A stretch of 64,000 nucleotides of DNA from Actinoplanes sp. NBC_00393 (GCF_036053395.1 NZ_CP107942.1:5360501-5424500), one strand, 5' to 3'; positions 50,474 through 58,778 are shown, counted from the stretch's first letter. Made by a program: numbers and translations. Notes: generated from the letters alone by a model not told the origin.

Positions 50474-51028
50474 GTGCACAAACCACGACCGGGCCGCATC
50501 GAAGAGAGCGTGACCTTCGAGCAATTCGCGGTGGCCCGCCTCCCGAGCCTGCTGCGGTACGCGGTCGTCCTCACCGGCGACCGCGACCTGGCGCAGGACG
50601 TCGTGCAGGAGGTGCTGGCCCGAACCCAGGTCAAGTGGAAGCGGATCAGCGACGCCGACTCACCGGAGGCGTACGTGCGGCGGATGGTGCTCAACGAGTA
50701 CCTCTCCTGGCGGCGCAGCTGGGCGGCGCGCAACGTGCACGCCGCCGGCGAGAAACTGGTCGAGATCGACGACGCCCGGGGCGGGGTCCGTGACCACGCC
50801 GACGGGGTGGTCGAGGCCGACGCTCTGTGGCACCGTCTGGCTCTGCTGGGCCGGCGGCAACGGGCGGTCCTGGTGCTGCGCTACTACGAGCAGCTGGAGG
50901 ACGACGCGATCGCCGACCTGCTCGGGTGCAGCCCGGCCACGGTTCGCAGCCACGCATCGAAGGCACTGAAGACACTCCGGCTCACCTCCGAGCGGGAGCA
51001 GCGGGAATACGCCGAGGAGAGGTCGTGA
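50474..51028 (+). CDS. SigE-family RNA polymerase sigma factor
   Basis: A 184-residue ECF-like sigma of the SigE family common in actinomycetes. Region 2: FEQFAVARLPSLLRYAVVLTGDRDLAQDVVQEVLARTQVKWKRI. Region 4: LALLGRRQRAVLVLRYYEQLEDDAIADLLGCSPATVRSHASKALKTLR. GTG at 50474 has GGAG 5-6 nt upstream; a GTG at 50510 is an alternative. It overlaps the next gene by GTGA, forming an operon with the repeat protein and the amidoligase. Confidence 0.86.
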   Translation: MHKPRPGRIEESVTFEQFAVARLPSLLRYAVVLTGDRDLAQDVVQEVLARTQVKWKRISDADSPEAYVRRMVLNEYLSWRRSWAARNVHAAGEKLVEIDDARGGVRDHADGVVEADALWHRLALLGRRQRAVLVLRYYEQLEDDAIADLLGCSPATVRSHASKALKTLRLTSEREQREYAEERS

Positions 51029-51852
51029 CCGAGCACCGAGACCGGCTGCGCGAAGCCTTCGAGACACACGAGAACCAGACTCCCGATCCGGCAATGGTCT
51101 TCGCCCGGGTCGAGGAGCTGGCGCGCAAGCACAAGTGGCGCCGTCGCGGCGTCCAGGCGGCCGGTGGAGCAGTGCTCAGCGCCGGCCTGATCGCCGGCGT
51201 GGCGAACCTGCCCGCCATCCTTCCGTCCGGACCGGCCGCGACCGTACCTGTCGCGGTGCTGCCGGCCGCCGCCGCGCCGTCGGCCACGCCCACCACCCCG
51301 CCGACCGACAAGGAGCTCCGGGAGCGCTGGGACGCCTATTTCGGCGCGGGGTACAACTACACGAGCGCGCTGGAGCTGGCGCGCCTGTGGAACATGAACC
51401 CCGATGAGACCGGGCTGGTCAAGGCGGAGGCCGGGCGCCGGCTGCTGGCCGGGGAGACCCTGCCGATCCGGCCGCTGCCGGAGGCCCCGGTCTCCGAGGA
51501 GCCGGCCGACCCGGCGGCGAGCAAGCAGCTCGACGCCTTCTTCAACGCCGGCTACACCTGGGACGAAGCGGTCGAGCTGGCGAAGCTGTGGAAGCTGGAC
51601 GACCCCTCGGACGCCAAGTACGAGGCCGGCAAGCGGCTTCTGGACGGCAAGAAGCTGCCGGTCAAGCCGGACCCGAAGAACGTCGCCGAGGCCAAGAAGA
51701 TGGAGAAGGCGAACGCCTTCTGGGACGCCGGGTACGACTACGAGGACGCCGAGAAGCTGGCGAAGCTCTGGAAGCTGGACGACACGTACGACGCCAAGAT
51801 CATGGCGGGTGCCAAGATCCTGGCCGGCGAAACCCTGCCGATCCAGCCGTGA
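51025..51852 (+). CDS. Membrane protein with three 48-residue repeats, sigma-operon partner
   Basis: A 275-residue protein. The N-terminus (TEHRDRLREAFETHENQTPDPAMVFARVEELARKHKWRRRG) is typical of cytoplasmic parts of SigE-operon anti-sigma-like proteins. One transmembrane helix (about 46-66) follows, then three outside repeats of about 48 residues: (W)DAYFGAGYNYTSALELARLW...LLAGETLPIRP, LDAFFNAGYTWDEAVELAKLWKLDD...GKKLPVKP and AFWDAGYDYEDAEKLAKLWKLDD...GETLPIQP. The repeats are rich in Lys, Asp and Glu. It overlaps both neighbours by GTGA. The function is inferred as membrane regulator. Confidence 0.7.
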   Translation: MTEHRDRLREAFETHENQTPDPAMVFARVEELARKHKWRRRGVQAAGGAVLSAGLIAGVANLPAILPSGPAATVPVAVLPAAAAPSATPTTPPTDKELRERWDAYFGAGYNYTSALELARLWNMNPDETGLVKAEAGRRLLAGETLPIRPLPEAPVSEEPADPAASKQLDAFFNAGYTWDEAVELAKLWKLDDPSDAKYEAGKRLLDGKKLPVKPDPKNVAEAKKMEKANAFWDAGYDYEDAEKLAKLWKLDDTYDAKIMAGAKILAGETLPIQP

Positions 51853-52916
51853 CCGCCCGCCTGCGCCGGCGTATCGGCTTCGAGATCGAGCTGATGGCGC
51901 CACCCGGCGTCAGCCGGCGCACGCTCGCGTTCGACCTGGCCGGACGGTGCGGGGGCACCGTCCGGCCGGTCTGGCACCACGACAGCGAACCGTCCCTGGT
52001 CCCGGGCCTGGGACGGTTCCTGCATCTCACCCAGGGCTTCGAGGTACGCCGACCCGGCGGCGAACTGCTCTGCACGCTGGTCGACGACGTCACCCTGCTC
52101 GCCGGCCTCACCCCGAGCGCCCCCGCGGTGCCGGGCTGGTTCCGGATCCTGACCGACGACCGGCGGCTGCTGCGCCTGCTCGCCGCCCAGTGCAACCCGG
52201 GCGGCAGCCTGGCCAAGGTCCTCGACCCGGTCGCCGCCCTGTGGGGGACCGAGGTCCAGCAGCACGGCCCGGTGTACCGGCTGGACGACGTGGCCGGGGC
52301 GACCATCGCTCTCGCGGCGCCGCTCGCCGGGGAACGGGAACGGCCCTGCGAGGTGATCACCCCACCGCTCGCGGCGAATCACCAGGAGGCGCTCGCCGAG
52401 CTGCTCGAACCGGCGCGGGAGCTGGGCTTCACCGTGCCCCGCGAGGCCGCCGTGCACCTGCACCTGGACGGTGGGCCGTTCCGCCGGCCCGAGGCGCTGG
52501 CGAACCTGGTGCGGCTCTTCGCGTACTGGCGGCAGCCGCTGCGCGCGCTGCTGGCCACGAATCCGGCCTGCCGTCGCCTGGCGCCGCTGCCCGAGCCGCT
52601 GGTCGCGGCCGTGGCGGGCAACCCGACCACCGAGGAGCTGCGCGGGGCGGCGAAGGCGGGCGGGCTGACGAAGTTCTTCGACGTCAACCTGACCCAGGTG
52701 CTGACCGACACCCCGCCGGTCCGGGACACCGTGGAGATCCGGATCCTGCCGGGCGGGATCGACGCCGGCGAGATCGTCGACCGGGCCGCGCTGGCCGAGC
52801 TGCTGCTGGACCGCTGCCTCGAGCCGGAGCCGGTGCCGGCCGCGCCGGACGACCCGGCGGCCGCCTCGGCAGCCCTGCTCGAGCTCGCCGCCGAGGCGCT
52901 GGCGCTACGGGACTAG
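51849..52916 (+). CDS. Putative amidoligase (COOH-NH2 ligase fold)
   Basis: A 355-residue soluble protein resembling the amidoligase family (PF12224). The N-terminus RRRIGFEIELMAP matches its GxEiE motif, EVITPPL the E-x-pP-L motif, and AVHLHLDGGP the HvH motif; a W-x-H-D-S element (VWHHDSEPS) lies between. Such enzymes are ATP-dependent peptide or side-chain ligases related to glutamine synthetase. GTG at 51849 overlaps the repeat-protein stop, so it is made together with the sigma factor and the repeat protein. The 3' end overlaps the convergent dehydrogenase by 12 bp. Confidence 0.7.
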   Translation: MTARLRRRIGFEIELMAPPGVSRRTLAFDLAGRCGGTVRPVWHHDSEPSLVPGLGRFLHLTQGFEVRRPGGELLCTLVDDVTLLAGLTPSAPAVPGWFRILTDDRRLLRLLAAQCNPGGSLAKVLDPVAALWGTEVQQHGPVYRLDDVAGATIALAAPLAGERERPCEVITPPLAANHQEALAELLEPARELGFTVPREAAVHLHLDGGPFRRPEALANLVRLFAYWRQPLRALLATNPACRRLAPLPEPLVAAVAGNPTTEELRGAAKAGGLTKFFDVNLTQVLTDTPPVRDTVEIRILPGGIDAGEIVDRAALAELLLDRCLEPEPVPAAPDDPAAASAALLELAAEALALRD

Positions 52917-53666
52917 ATCGTCCAGCCAGTCGCGGCTCGCTTGCGCGATCCGCGCGGGGACCCCCAGGTCACCGAGGAGTTCCGCAGCCGCGGCCATTTC
53001 TTCCCGGCGGCGTACGGCGTGCTTGTGCGACCCGCCCCAGAGGCGGTCGAGCGTGGCGGCGTTGCTGCGGATCAGCTCGTCGCGGATGTTGCCGCGCAGC
53101 CACTCCTCCAGACCGGCCGCCTTCGCCGCCGTCAGGGCCTCCACGACGGCGGCGGCCATCCCCTTGTAGAAGACGCTGCGCAGCAGTTTGCGGGTGGCGG
53201 CCGCACCGATCGGCCCGTCCAGCACCTCGACGCTCGCGCCGAAGCCGCGCAGGACACCGGCCAGCTCCCCGGCGGCGGGACCGCTCATGGTCATCGGGGT
53301 GTGCAGGCCGCGGCCGGGAACCGGGGACATCAGGGCCACGTCGACGACGCGTACCGCGCCTTCGCCGAGCGTACCGAGACTCTCTTTGAGCCCTGGGGTG
53401 GCCGTGTTGAGATCGGCCCAGATGGTGCCCGGCCGCAAGGCCGGCAGTGAGTCGCGCAGCGCCTCGGCGGCGTCGGCCGCGCTGTTGACGCTGAGCACTA
53501 TGGAGGCGCCGCGGCAGGCCTCGGCGTCACTCGCCGTGTTGCGGACACCGGGCGGCGCCGCGACCCTGGGGTCGTAGGCCTGCACGGTCGCGCCGGCCTC
53601 GGCCAGGTCGGTGGCGATCAGGCTGCCGGCCTCGCCCAGGCCGAGCACGGCGATGACGACGGTCAT
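52905..53666 (-). CDS. 6-phosphogluconate/beta-hydroxyacid dehydrogenase-like NAD(P) oxidoreductase
   Basis: A 253-residue dehydrogenase. The N-terminal Rossmann motif GLGEAG lies at residues 7-12, with TVQAYDPR, and SVNSAADA follows. The C-terminal domain contains GPIGAAATRKLLRSVFYKG, where Lys is the catalytic position, and DUF1932-type helices. It is divergent from galB across a GntR-type operator, so it may reduce or oxidise an intermediate of the aromatic pathway. ATG at 53666 has GAGGAGG upstream. Confidence 0.8.
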   Translation of the reverse strand: MTVVIAVLGLGEAGSLIATDLAEAGATVQAYDPRVAAPPGVRNTASDAEACRGASIVLSVNSAADAAEALRDSLPALRPGTIWADLNTATPGLKESLGTLGEGAVRVVDVALMSPVPGRGLHTPMTMSGPAAGELAGVLRGFGASVEVLDGPIGAAATRKLLRSVFYKGMAAAVVEALTAAKAAGLEEWLRGNIRDELIRSNAATLDRLWGGSHKHAVRRREEMAAAAELLGDLGVPARIAQASRDWLDDLVP

Positions 53667-53700
53667 GGCGCCTCCTCCCCATGCCGCCACAGGGCGACAG

Positions 53701-53758
53701 GATTGTCAACAATTGTTTGGCCTACCAGGATGGCCTAGGCTACCAATTGTTGACAATC
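53701..53758. promoter_or_regulatory. GntR-type operator pair (15-bp inverted repeat)
   Basis: GATTGTCAACAATTG (53701-53715) and its exact reverse complement CAATTGTTGACAATC (53744-53758) lie in the gap between the dehydrogenase (minus) and galB (plus). Each arm holds TTGTCAACAA, a FadR/FCD-type GntR half-symmetric site. The regulator at 57185-57841 is the obvious candidate. Confidence 0.75.
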
Positions 53759-53785
53759 TCGCAGGCATTCTGAGGGGACGGCGTG

Positions 53786-54511
53786 ATGACCGATTCGACC
53801 CTGGTGCTGACCGCTCACCCCGGCGACTTCGTCTGGCGGGCCGGCGGCGCGATCGCCCTGGCCGCCGCCCGCGGGCAGCGCGTGGTGATCGGCTGCATGA
53901 GCTTCGGTGAGCGCGGCGAGTCGGCCTCGCTGTGGCGCAAGGGCTACACGCTCGACGAGGTGAAGGCGCACCGGCGGAAGGAGGCCGAGCAGGCCGCCGC
54001 GGTGCTCGGCGCCGAGATCCGGTTCTTCGACGCCGACGACTACCCGCTGGTCGAGACGCCGGAGCTGTTGCAGGGCCTGATCGATCTGTACCGGGAGGTG
54101 CAGCCGACGGTGGTGCTGACCCATGCGGCCGCCGACCCGTACAACGGGGACCATCCGTTCGCGCACGCCATCGCGCTGAAGTCGCGGATCCTGGCGCAGG
54201 CGCCGGGCGTCGAGGGGCCGGGCGAGGTGATCGGCGCGCCGCCGGTCTTCTGCTTCGAGCCGCACCAGCCGGAGCAGTGCGGCTTCCTGCCGAACGTGCT
54301 GCTCGACATCACCGAGGTCTGGGAGCGCAAGGTCGAGGCGATGCGGATCCTCGCCGCGCAGAAGCATCTGCACAAGTACTACACCGAGCTGGGCAGCCGT
54401 CGCGGTCTGCAGGCGGCCCGCAACTCCGGGCCGAACCTGGGACTGCCCAACGAGACGTACGCCGAGGCGTTCATGCGGCTCTACCCGCAGGTCACCAAGG
54501 AGCTGTCGTGA
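53786..54511 (+). CDS. galB: 4-oxalomesaconate hydratase-like PIG-L/LmbE family protein
   Basis: A 241-residue PIG-L-fold hydrolase/hydratase. TAHPGDFVWRAGGAIALA at residues 9-26 is the metal-binding motif; the variant AHPxDFVWRAGG resembles GalB, the 4-oxalomesaconate hydratase of gallate degradation, rather than the usual AHPDDE deacetylases. THAAADPYNGDHPFAHAIAL holds the second metal His cluster. It is followed by galC- and galD-like genes with GTGA and ATGA overlaps, which strongly supports the pathway. ATG at 53786 has GAGGGG 8 nt upstream; GTG at 53783 is an alternative. Confidence 0.78.
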   Translation: MTDSTLVLTAHPGDFVWRAGGAIALAAARGQRVVIGCMSFGERGESASLWRKGYTLDEVKAHRRKEAEQAAAVLGAEIRFFDADDYPLVETPELLQGLIDLYREVQPTVVLTHAAADPYNGDHPFAHAIALKSRILAQAPGVEGPGEVIGAPPVFCFEPHQPEQCGFLPNVLLDITEVWERKVEAMRILAAQKHLHKYYTELGSRRGLQAARNSGPNLGLPNETYAEAFMRLYPQVTKELS

Positions 54512-55194
54512 GCCGCCACGTGATCGTCCGGACCTCGAAACGGGTGCCGGAGCAGGTGCTGAAGGGCCTGGCCGAGGCGGGCGCCTCAACGGTCCACGAG
54601 GCCGACGGGCGGCGCGGCGCCGTCTCCCCCGACCTGCGGCCGATCCAGGCCGGCGCCCGGATCGCCGGCTCGGCGGTGACCGTCTCCTGCCACCCGGGCG
54701 ACAACCTGATGATCCACGCGGCGGTCGAGCAGGTCCGGCCCGGCGACGTCGTGGTGATCACGACGACCTCGCCGTCGACCGACGGCATGCTCGGTGATCT
54801 GCTCGCCACCTCGCTGCGGGCCCGGGGCGCGATCGGCGTGATCCTGGACGCCGGGGTTCGCGACGTGGCCGAACTGCGCGCGATGGGCTTCCCGGTGTGG
54901 TCACGGGCGGTCAGCACGCAGGGGACGGTCAAGGCCAGCCCCGGGTCGGTGAACGTGCCGATCGTGGCCGGTGGCCAGGTGATCCACCCGGGCGACGCGA
55001 TCGTCGCGGACGACGACGGGGTCGTGGTGGTGCCGCACGCCCGGGTTGCGGAGGTGCTGGAGGCGGCGCGGGCGCGGACCGCCAACGAGGACGCCAAGCG
55101 GCAGCGGCTCGCCGCGGGCGAGCTGGGCCTGGACATGTACCGGTTACGGCCGCTGCTCGAGGAGCTGGGCGTGGTCTACGTGGACGAGTCATGA
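54508..55194 (+). CDS. galC: 4-carboxy-4-hydroxy-2-oxoadipate aldolase-like RraA family protein
   Basis: A 228-residue RraA/HMG-aldolase-fold protein. STVHEADGRRG, GDNLMIHAAVEQVRPGDVVVI, LGDLLATSLRARGAIGVILDAGVRDVAELRAMGFPVWSR and VNVPIVAGGQVIHPGDAIVADDDGVVVVP match class II pyruvate aldolases; Asp in DAGVRD would bind Mg2+. It would cleave 4-carboxy-4-hydroxy-2-oxoadipate to pyruvate and oxaloacetate. The GTG start overlaps galB; AAGGAG lies upstream. Confidence 0.8.
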   Translation: MSRHVIVRTSKRVPEQVLKGLAEAGASTVHEADGRRGAVSPDLRPIQAGARIAGSAVTVSCHPGDNLMIHAAVEQVRPGDVVVITTTSPSTDGMLGDLLATSLRARGAIGVILDAGVRDVAELRAMGFPVWSRAVSTQGTVKASPGSVNVPIVAGGQVIHPGDAIVADDDGVVVVPHARVAEVLEAARARTANEDAKRQRLAAGELGLDMYRLRPLLEELGVVYVDES

Positions 55195-56246
55195 GCGTTC
55201 CCGTGATGATCCTGCGCGGCGGGACCTCGAAGGGCGCCTACTTCCTCCGCGAGGACCTGCCGGCCGCTCCGGAGGAACGGGATGAACTACTCCTGTCGAT
55301 CATGGGCTCGCCGGATCCGCGGCAGATCGACGGCATCGGCGGCGGCCACCCGCTGACCAGCAAGGTCGCCGTGGTGAACCGCTCGGCGGACCCGGAGGCC
55401 GACGTCGACTACCTGTTCCTGCAGGTTCAGGTCGACCAGCCGCGGGTCAGCGCGGAGCAGCCGTGCGGCAACATCCTGGCCGGGGTCGGGCCCTTCGCGA
55501 TCGAGCGCGGCCTGGTGGCCGCGTCCGGCGACACCACCGCAGCGGTACGGGTCCGCATGCTCAACACCGGCGCCCTGGCAGTAGTCACCGTGCCGGTCCA
55601 TGACGGGCGGCCGGTCTACACCGGCGACACCGCGCTCAGCGGCGTCCCCGGCACCGCCGCCCGGATCGAGGTCGAGTTCCGGGACACGGCCGGCTCGGTC
55701 GCCGCCGGGCTGCTGCCGACCGGGCGGGTCCTCGACGACCTGGACGGCGTGCCCGCCACCCTGATCGACAACGGGATGCCGGTCGTCCTGCTCACGGCCA
55801 CGTCACTCGGCGTCACCGGTTACGAGACGCCGGCCGAACTCGAGGCGGACGGGCGGCTGCGGCGGCGGGTCGAGGAGCTGCGCCTGGCCGCGGGCAAGCT
55901 CATGGGGCTCGGGGAAGTGAGCGCGACGACCGTACCGAAGATGTGCCTGATCGCGGCGCCCGCCCAGGGTGGCTCGCTGTGCACGCGGATGTTCATCCCG
56001 CATCGCGTGCATTCCTCGATCGGCGTGCTCGCGGCGGTGACCGTCGGCACCGCGGTGGCGATGCCCGGCAGCGTCGCGCACCGCGAGACCACCGGGACGA
56101 TCCGGGTGGAGCACCCCACCGGCTTCACCGACGTGGTCATCGACCTCGACGCCGGCCGCTCGGCGATCGTCAGCACCGCCCGCCTGCTCCTGGACGGGCG
56201 GGTCCATCCCCGCCTCACTGTGGAAGGGGCCATCACGCATGGCTGA
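55191..56246 (+). CDS. galD: 4-oxalomesaconate tautomerase-like PrpF family isomerase
   Basis: A 351-residue protein of the PrpF/DapF-like fold. The start MSVPVMILRGGTSKGAYFLREDLP is the PrpF signature; QPCGNIL carries the conserved Cys, and MFIPHRVHSSIGVLAAVT is also family-typical. GalD interconverts keto and enol 4-oxalomesaconate. The alternative is methylaconitate isomerase (PrpF proper), but no acnD or methylcitrate genes are nearby and the galB/galC neighbours favour GalD. It overlaps galC by ATGA. Confidence 0.78.
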   Translation: MSVPVMILRGGTSKGAYFLREDLPAAPEERDELLLSIMGSPDPRQIDGIGGGHPLTSKVAVVNRSADPEADVDYLFLQVQVDQPRVSAEQPCGNILAGVGPFAIERGLVAASGDTTAAVRVRMLNTGALAVVTVPVHDGRPVYTGDTALSGVPGTAARIEVEFRDTAGSVAAGLLPTGRVLDDLDGVPATLIDNGMPVVLLTATSLGVTGYETPAELEADGRLRRRVEELRLAAGKLMGLGEVSATTVPKMCLIAAPAQGGSLCTRMFIPHRVHSSIGVLAAVTVGTAVAMPGSVAHRETTGTIRVEHPTGFTDVVIDLDAGRSAIVSTARLLLDGRVHPRLTVEGAITHG

Positions 56247-57180
56247 GAAGATCCGTGACATCGCGCATGTCTCCGCGGTGGAGCTGCTGACGCCGGTCCT
56301 CGACGACACGGTCCGCTTCTTCACCGACCAGATGGCGATGGAGGTCGTCGAGCGCCGGGGGAACAGCGCCTACCTGCACGCCTGGGACGACTACGAAAGC
56401 TTCACCGTGAAGGTCACCGGCGGCGGCACGTCCGGCATCGGCCGCACTTGGCTGCGGGCGCGCAGCCCGGAGGCCCTCGAACGCCGGGTGCGCGACATCT
56501 CTTCCGCCGGTCTCGGCGAAGGCTGGAGCAAGGAGGAGCCGGGGTACGGTCCGGTCTTCCACTTCACCGACCCGGATGGGCACCCGTTCGGCATCTACTA
56601 CGAGACCCAGCGTTATCTTGCTTCGGACGCCACCCGCCCGTCGCTGAAGAACCAGGCCTCCCGTTTTCCCGGTCGTGGCGCCAATGTGCGGCGGCTCGAC
56701 CACGTCAATTTCCTCGCCCGTGATGTGCCGTCCGACTTCGTCCCGGCCGTCTTGACCGGGCGGGCCAGCGAGCAGATCGTGCTGGACAGCGGCGTGACGG
56801 CCGCAGTTTGGTTTACCTTTTCGGACAAATCATATGATGTCGTTTACACCCGCGACTGGACCGGTTCTTCCGGCCGCCTGCATCACGTCGCTTTCGCAAC
56901 CGACACCCGCGAGGACATCCTGCGCGCCGCCGACGTCTTCCTCGAGGCCGGCGTGCACATCGAGACCGGGCCGCACAAGCACGCCATCCAGCAGACATTC
57001 TTCCTGTACGTCTGGGAGCCCGGCGGCAACCGCATCGAGCTCTGCAACGCGGGCGCCCGGCTCCTGCTCGCCCCGGACCACGAGGTGGTGACGTGGACCG
57101 AGGCGGAGCGGGCGAAGGGCCAGGCCTGGGGTCTGAAGACGATCGAGTCCTTCCACACCCACGGCACCCCGCCGGTCTGA
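56239..57180 (+). CDS. Type I extradiol ring-cleavage dioxygenase (VOC fold)
   Basis: A 313-residue two-domain VOC protein of the catechol 2,3-dioxygenase class. The iron ligands are placed at His155 (RRLDHVNF), His215 or His216 (RLHHVAF) and Glu267 (NRIELCN). His248 and Tyr257 of the second shell are also in place. The site that normally holds the acid/base His (around 199-200, KSYDVVYT) has Tyr. It overlaps galD by 8 nt, so it is the likely upstream enzyme that makes the GalBCD substrate. It may use an unusual catechol. Confidence 0.8.
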   Translation: MAEKIRDIAHVSAVELLTPVLDDTVRFFTDQMAMEVVERRGNSAYLHAWDDYESFTVKVTGGGTSGIGRTWLRARSPEALERRVRDISSAGLGEGWSKEEPGYGPVFHFTDPDGHPFGIYYETQRYLASDATRPSLKNQASRFPGRGANVRRLDHVNFLARDVPSDFVPAVLTGRASEQIVLDSGVTAAVWFTFSDKSYDVVYTRDWTGSSGRLHHVAFATDTREDILRAADVFLEAGVHIETGPHKHAIQQTFFLYVWEPGGNRIELCNAGARLLLAPDHEVVTWTEAERAKGQAWGLKTIESFHTHGTPPV

Positions 57181-57184
57181 CCTC

Positions 57185-57841
57185 TCAGTGCAGGCCGGGG
57201 GCGTCCTCCAGGGACCGCAGCACCTCGATGACGCTGGCGATGTGATCGCGCATCGCCGCCTCGGCCTCCTTCGGATCCCGCTCCCGGATGGCCGCGATGA
57301 TCCGGTCGTGCTGCGGCAGCGAGACCATCGGACGGCCCGGCAGCAGCGACAACATGAACTGGTGCCGGGCCAGCTGCGCGCGCAGTGTGCCGATCAGCCG
57401 GTCCGCGGTGGCGTGCCCCGCGATCCGCCGGATCAGGGCGTGCAGCTGCTGGTTGAGATCGCTGTAGCGGCGGAACTCGCCGGCCTCGACGGCCCGCCGC
57501 ATCAGCAGACCGATCTCGTCGAGCTCGCTGGCCTCCTCGTCGGTGACCCGGGTCGCGGCCTGCGCCGCCACCAGGCCCTCCAGGACCATCCGCACCTGCG
57601 TGATCTCGATCGTCTCGGCCAGCGAGATCTTGCGGACCTGGGCGCCCCGGTTCCGCTGGATCTCCACCAGGCCCTCGCCGGAGAGGTCCTGCAAGGCCAG
57701 CCGGATGTTGAACCGGCTCACCCCGAACCGCTCGATCAGCTGAGCCTCGACGAGGCGCTCCCCCGGTGTGTACTCACCGGCGAGGATCGCCGTGCGCAGC
57801 GCGTCGCGCGCGGCGGCCTTGCCGTTGTTCTCCGCAGCCAT
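57185..57841 (-). CDS. GntR family (FCD) transcriptional regulator
   Basis: A 218-residue regulator: winged helix DALRTAILAGEYTPGERLVEAQLIERFGVSRFNIRLALQDLSGEGLVEIQRNRGAQVRKI, then a helical FCD effector domain (YSDLNQQLHALIRRIAGHATADRLI and the His/Asp metal positions QHDRIIAAIRERD, DHIASVIEVL). It is convergent with the dioxygenase and lies downstream of the alpha/beta hydrolase on the same strand. It probably represses galBCD via the 53.7-kb site. Confidence 0.87.
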   Translation of the reverse strand: MAAENNGKAAARDALRTAILAGEYTPGERLVEAQLIERFGVSRFNIRLALQDLSGEGLVEIQRNRGAQVRKISLAETIEITQVRMVLEGLVAAQAATRVTDEEASELDEIGLLMRRAVEAGEFRRYSDLNQQLHALIRRIAGHATADRLIGTLRAQLARHQFMLSLLPGRPMVSLPQHDRIIAAIRERDPKEAEAAMRDHIASVIEVLRSLEDAPGLH

Positions 57842-57889
57842 CTACGTCCCGTCGCCCCTGGTGCTGATCGCGGTACGATACCGCGCACC

Positions 57890-58654
57890 TCACCCGTTCA
57901 AGAACGAGATCAGCTCCGGGATGAAGGTCGCTTCCCGGACCGCTCCGAGATGATCTCCGTCGATCACCCGCAGCTGCGCGCCGGCGATCGCCTTCGCGAG
58001 CACCTCGGGCCGCCCGGCCAGCACGTCGTCACGGCCGGCCAGCACCAGCGTCGGCGCGGTGATCGAGTCCAGCGGGATCGGCTCGGCGTGCATCCGCTGC
58101 GCCTGCGCGCCCAGAGCGGCCCGGTCCCCGCCGACCGCGTCGATGAACGCCCGGAACCCGGCGGCGTTCGGGTCGGTGATCGTGGCCGGGTCCTCGGCGT
58201 CCAGGGCCTCCCGCAGCGGCCCCGGGCCGATCACCCGGGTGTCGACGCCGCCGAGCTCGACGACCGCGGCGCCGACCCCGCCGACCACCAGCCGGCGGAT
58301 GCGGCTCTCCCTGGTCGCGGTGATCAGCGCGACGATGGCGCCCATCGAGTAGCCGACCAGGTCGACCGTCTCCACGTCGAGCAGGTCGAGCAGCGTGGAC
58401 ACGTCCTCCGACATCCGTACCTCGCCGTAGAAGGCGGGGTCGTGCGGCTTGCCGGACTGCCCGTGCCCGCGGGCGTCGATCGCGATCACCCGGCGGCCGG
58501 CCTCGTTCAGCGCGTCCACGACGCCGGTCAGCACCCAGTTGGTGGTCCCGTTCGCGATGAACCCGTGGTGCAGCAGGACCGGCGGCTGATCGGACTTCCC
58601 GGCCCAGCTCTGGTAGAAGATCTCGACGCCGTCGGTGGCCTGGAACGTGGGCAT
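57890..58654 (-). CDS. Alpha/beta hydrolase
   Basis: A 254-residue serine hydrolase. Oxyanion region LLHHGFIANGTTNW, nucleophile elbow GYSMGA, acid Asp in AGRDDVLAGRP and His in DGDHLGAV. Its size and cap resemble the meta-cleavage-product and dienelactone-type hydrolases, which would fit an aromatic pathway, but a general esterase is equally possible. It is 48 bp upstream of the GntR gene and probably co-transcribed with it. ATG at 58654 has AGAGGA upstream. Confidence 0.8.
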   Translation of the reverse strand: MPTFQATDGVEIFYQSWAGKSDQPPVLLHHGFIANGTTNWVLTGVVDALNEAGRRVIAIDARGHGQSGKPHDPAFYGEVRMSEDVSTLLDLLDVETVDLVGYSMGAIVALITATRESRIRRLVVGGVGAAVVELGGVDTRVIGPGPLREALDAEDPATITDPNAAGFRAFIDAVGGDRAALGAQAQRMHAEPIPLDSITAPTLVLAGRDDVLAGRPEVLAKAIAGAQLRVIDGDHLGAVREATFIPELISFLNG

Positions 58655-58759
58655 GGGCGGTCCTCTCTCGGTCGGTGCGGCGTGAAGCCTAGCCGTGAGA
58701 TCGGCGGACACGGATCGGCTAGATCGCCGGTGTCACGCCGGGGCCGCGATCGCGATAGA

Positions 58760-58778
58760 TTGCTGTTAGCTTCCAATC
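58760..58778. promoter_or_regulatory. LysR-type T-N11-A box
   Basis: ATTG-N11-CAAT (58760-58763 and 58775-58778) in the divergent gap between the hydrolase (minus) and the LysR gene (plus), the typical LysR target. It is 26 nt upstream of the LysR start. Confidence 0.5.

Noticed and set aside
53786..54511. Mycothiol-type (MshB/Mca) deacetylase
   Set aside because: The PIG-L motif is AHPGDFVWRAGG rather than AHPDDE, and the operon is a GalBCD type.
55191..56246. PrpF of the methylcitrate cycle
   Set aside because: No AcnD or PrpC nearby; GalB- and GalC-like neighbours fit 4-oxalomesaconate tautomerase better.
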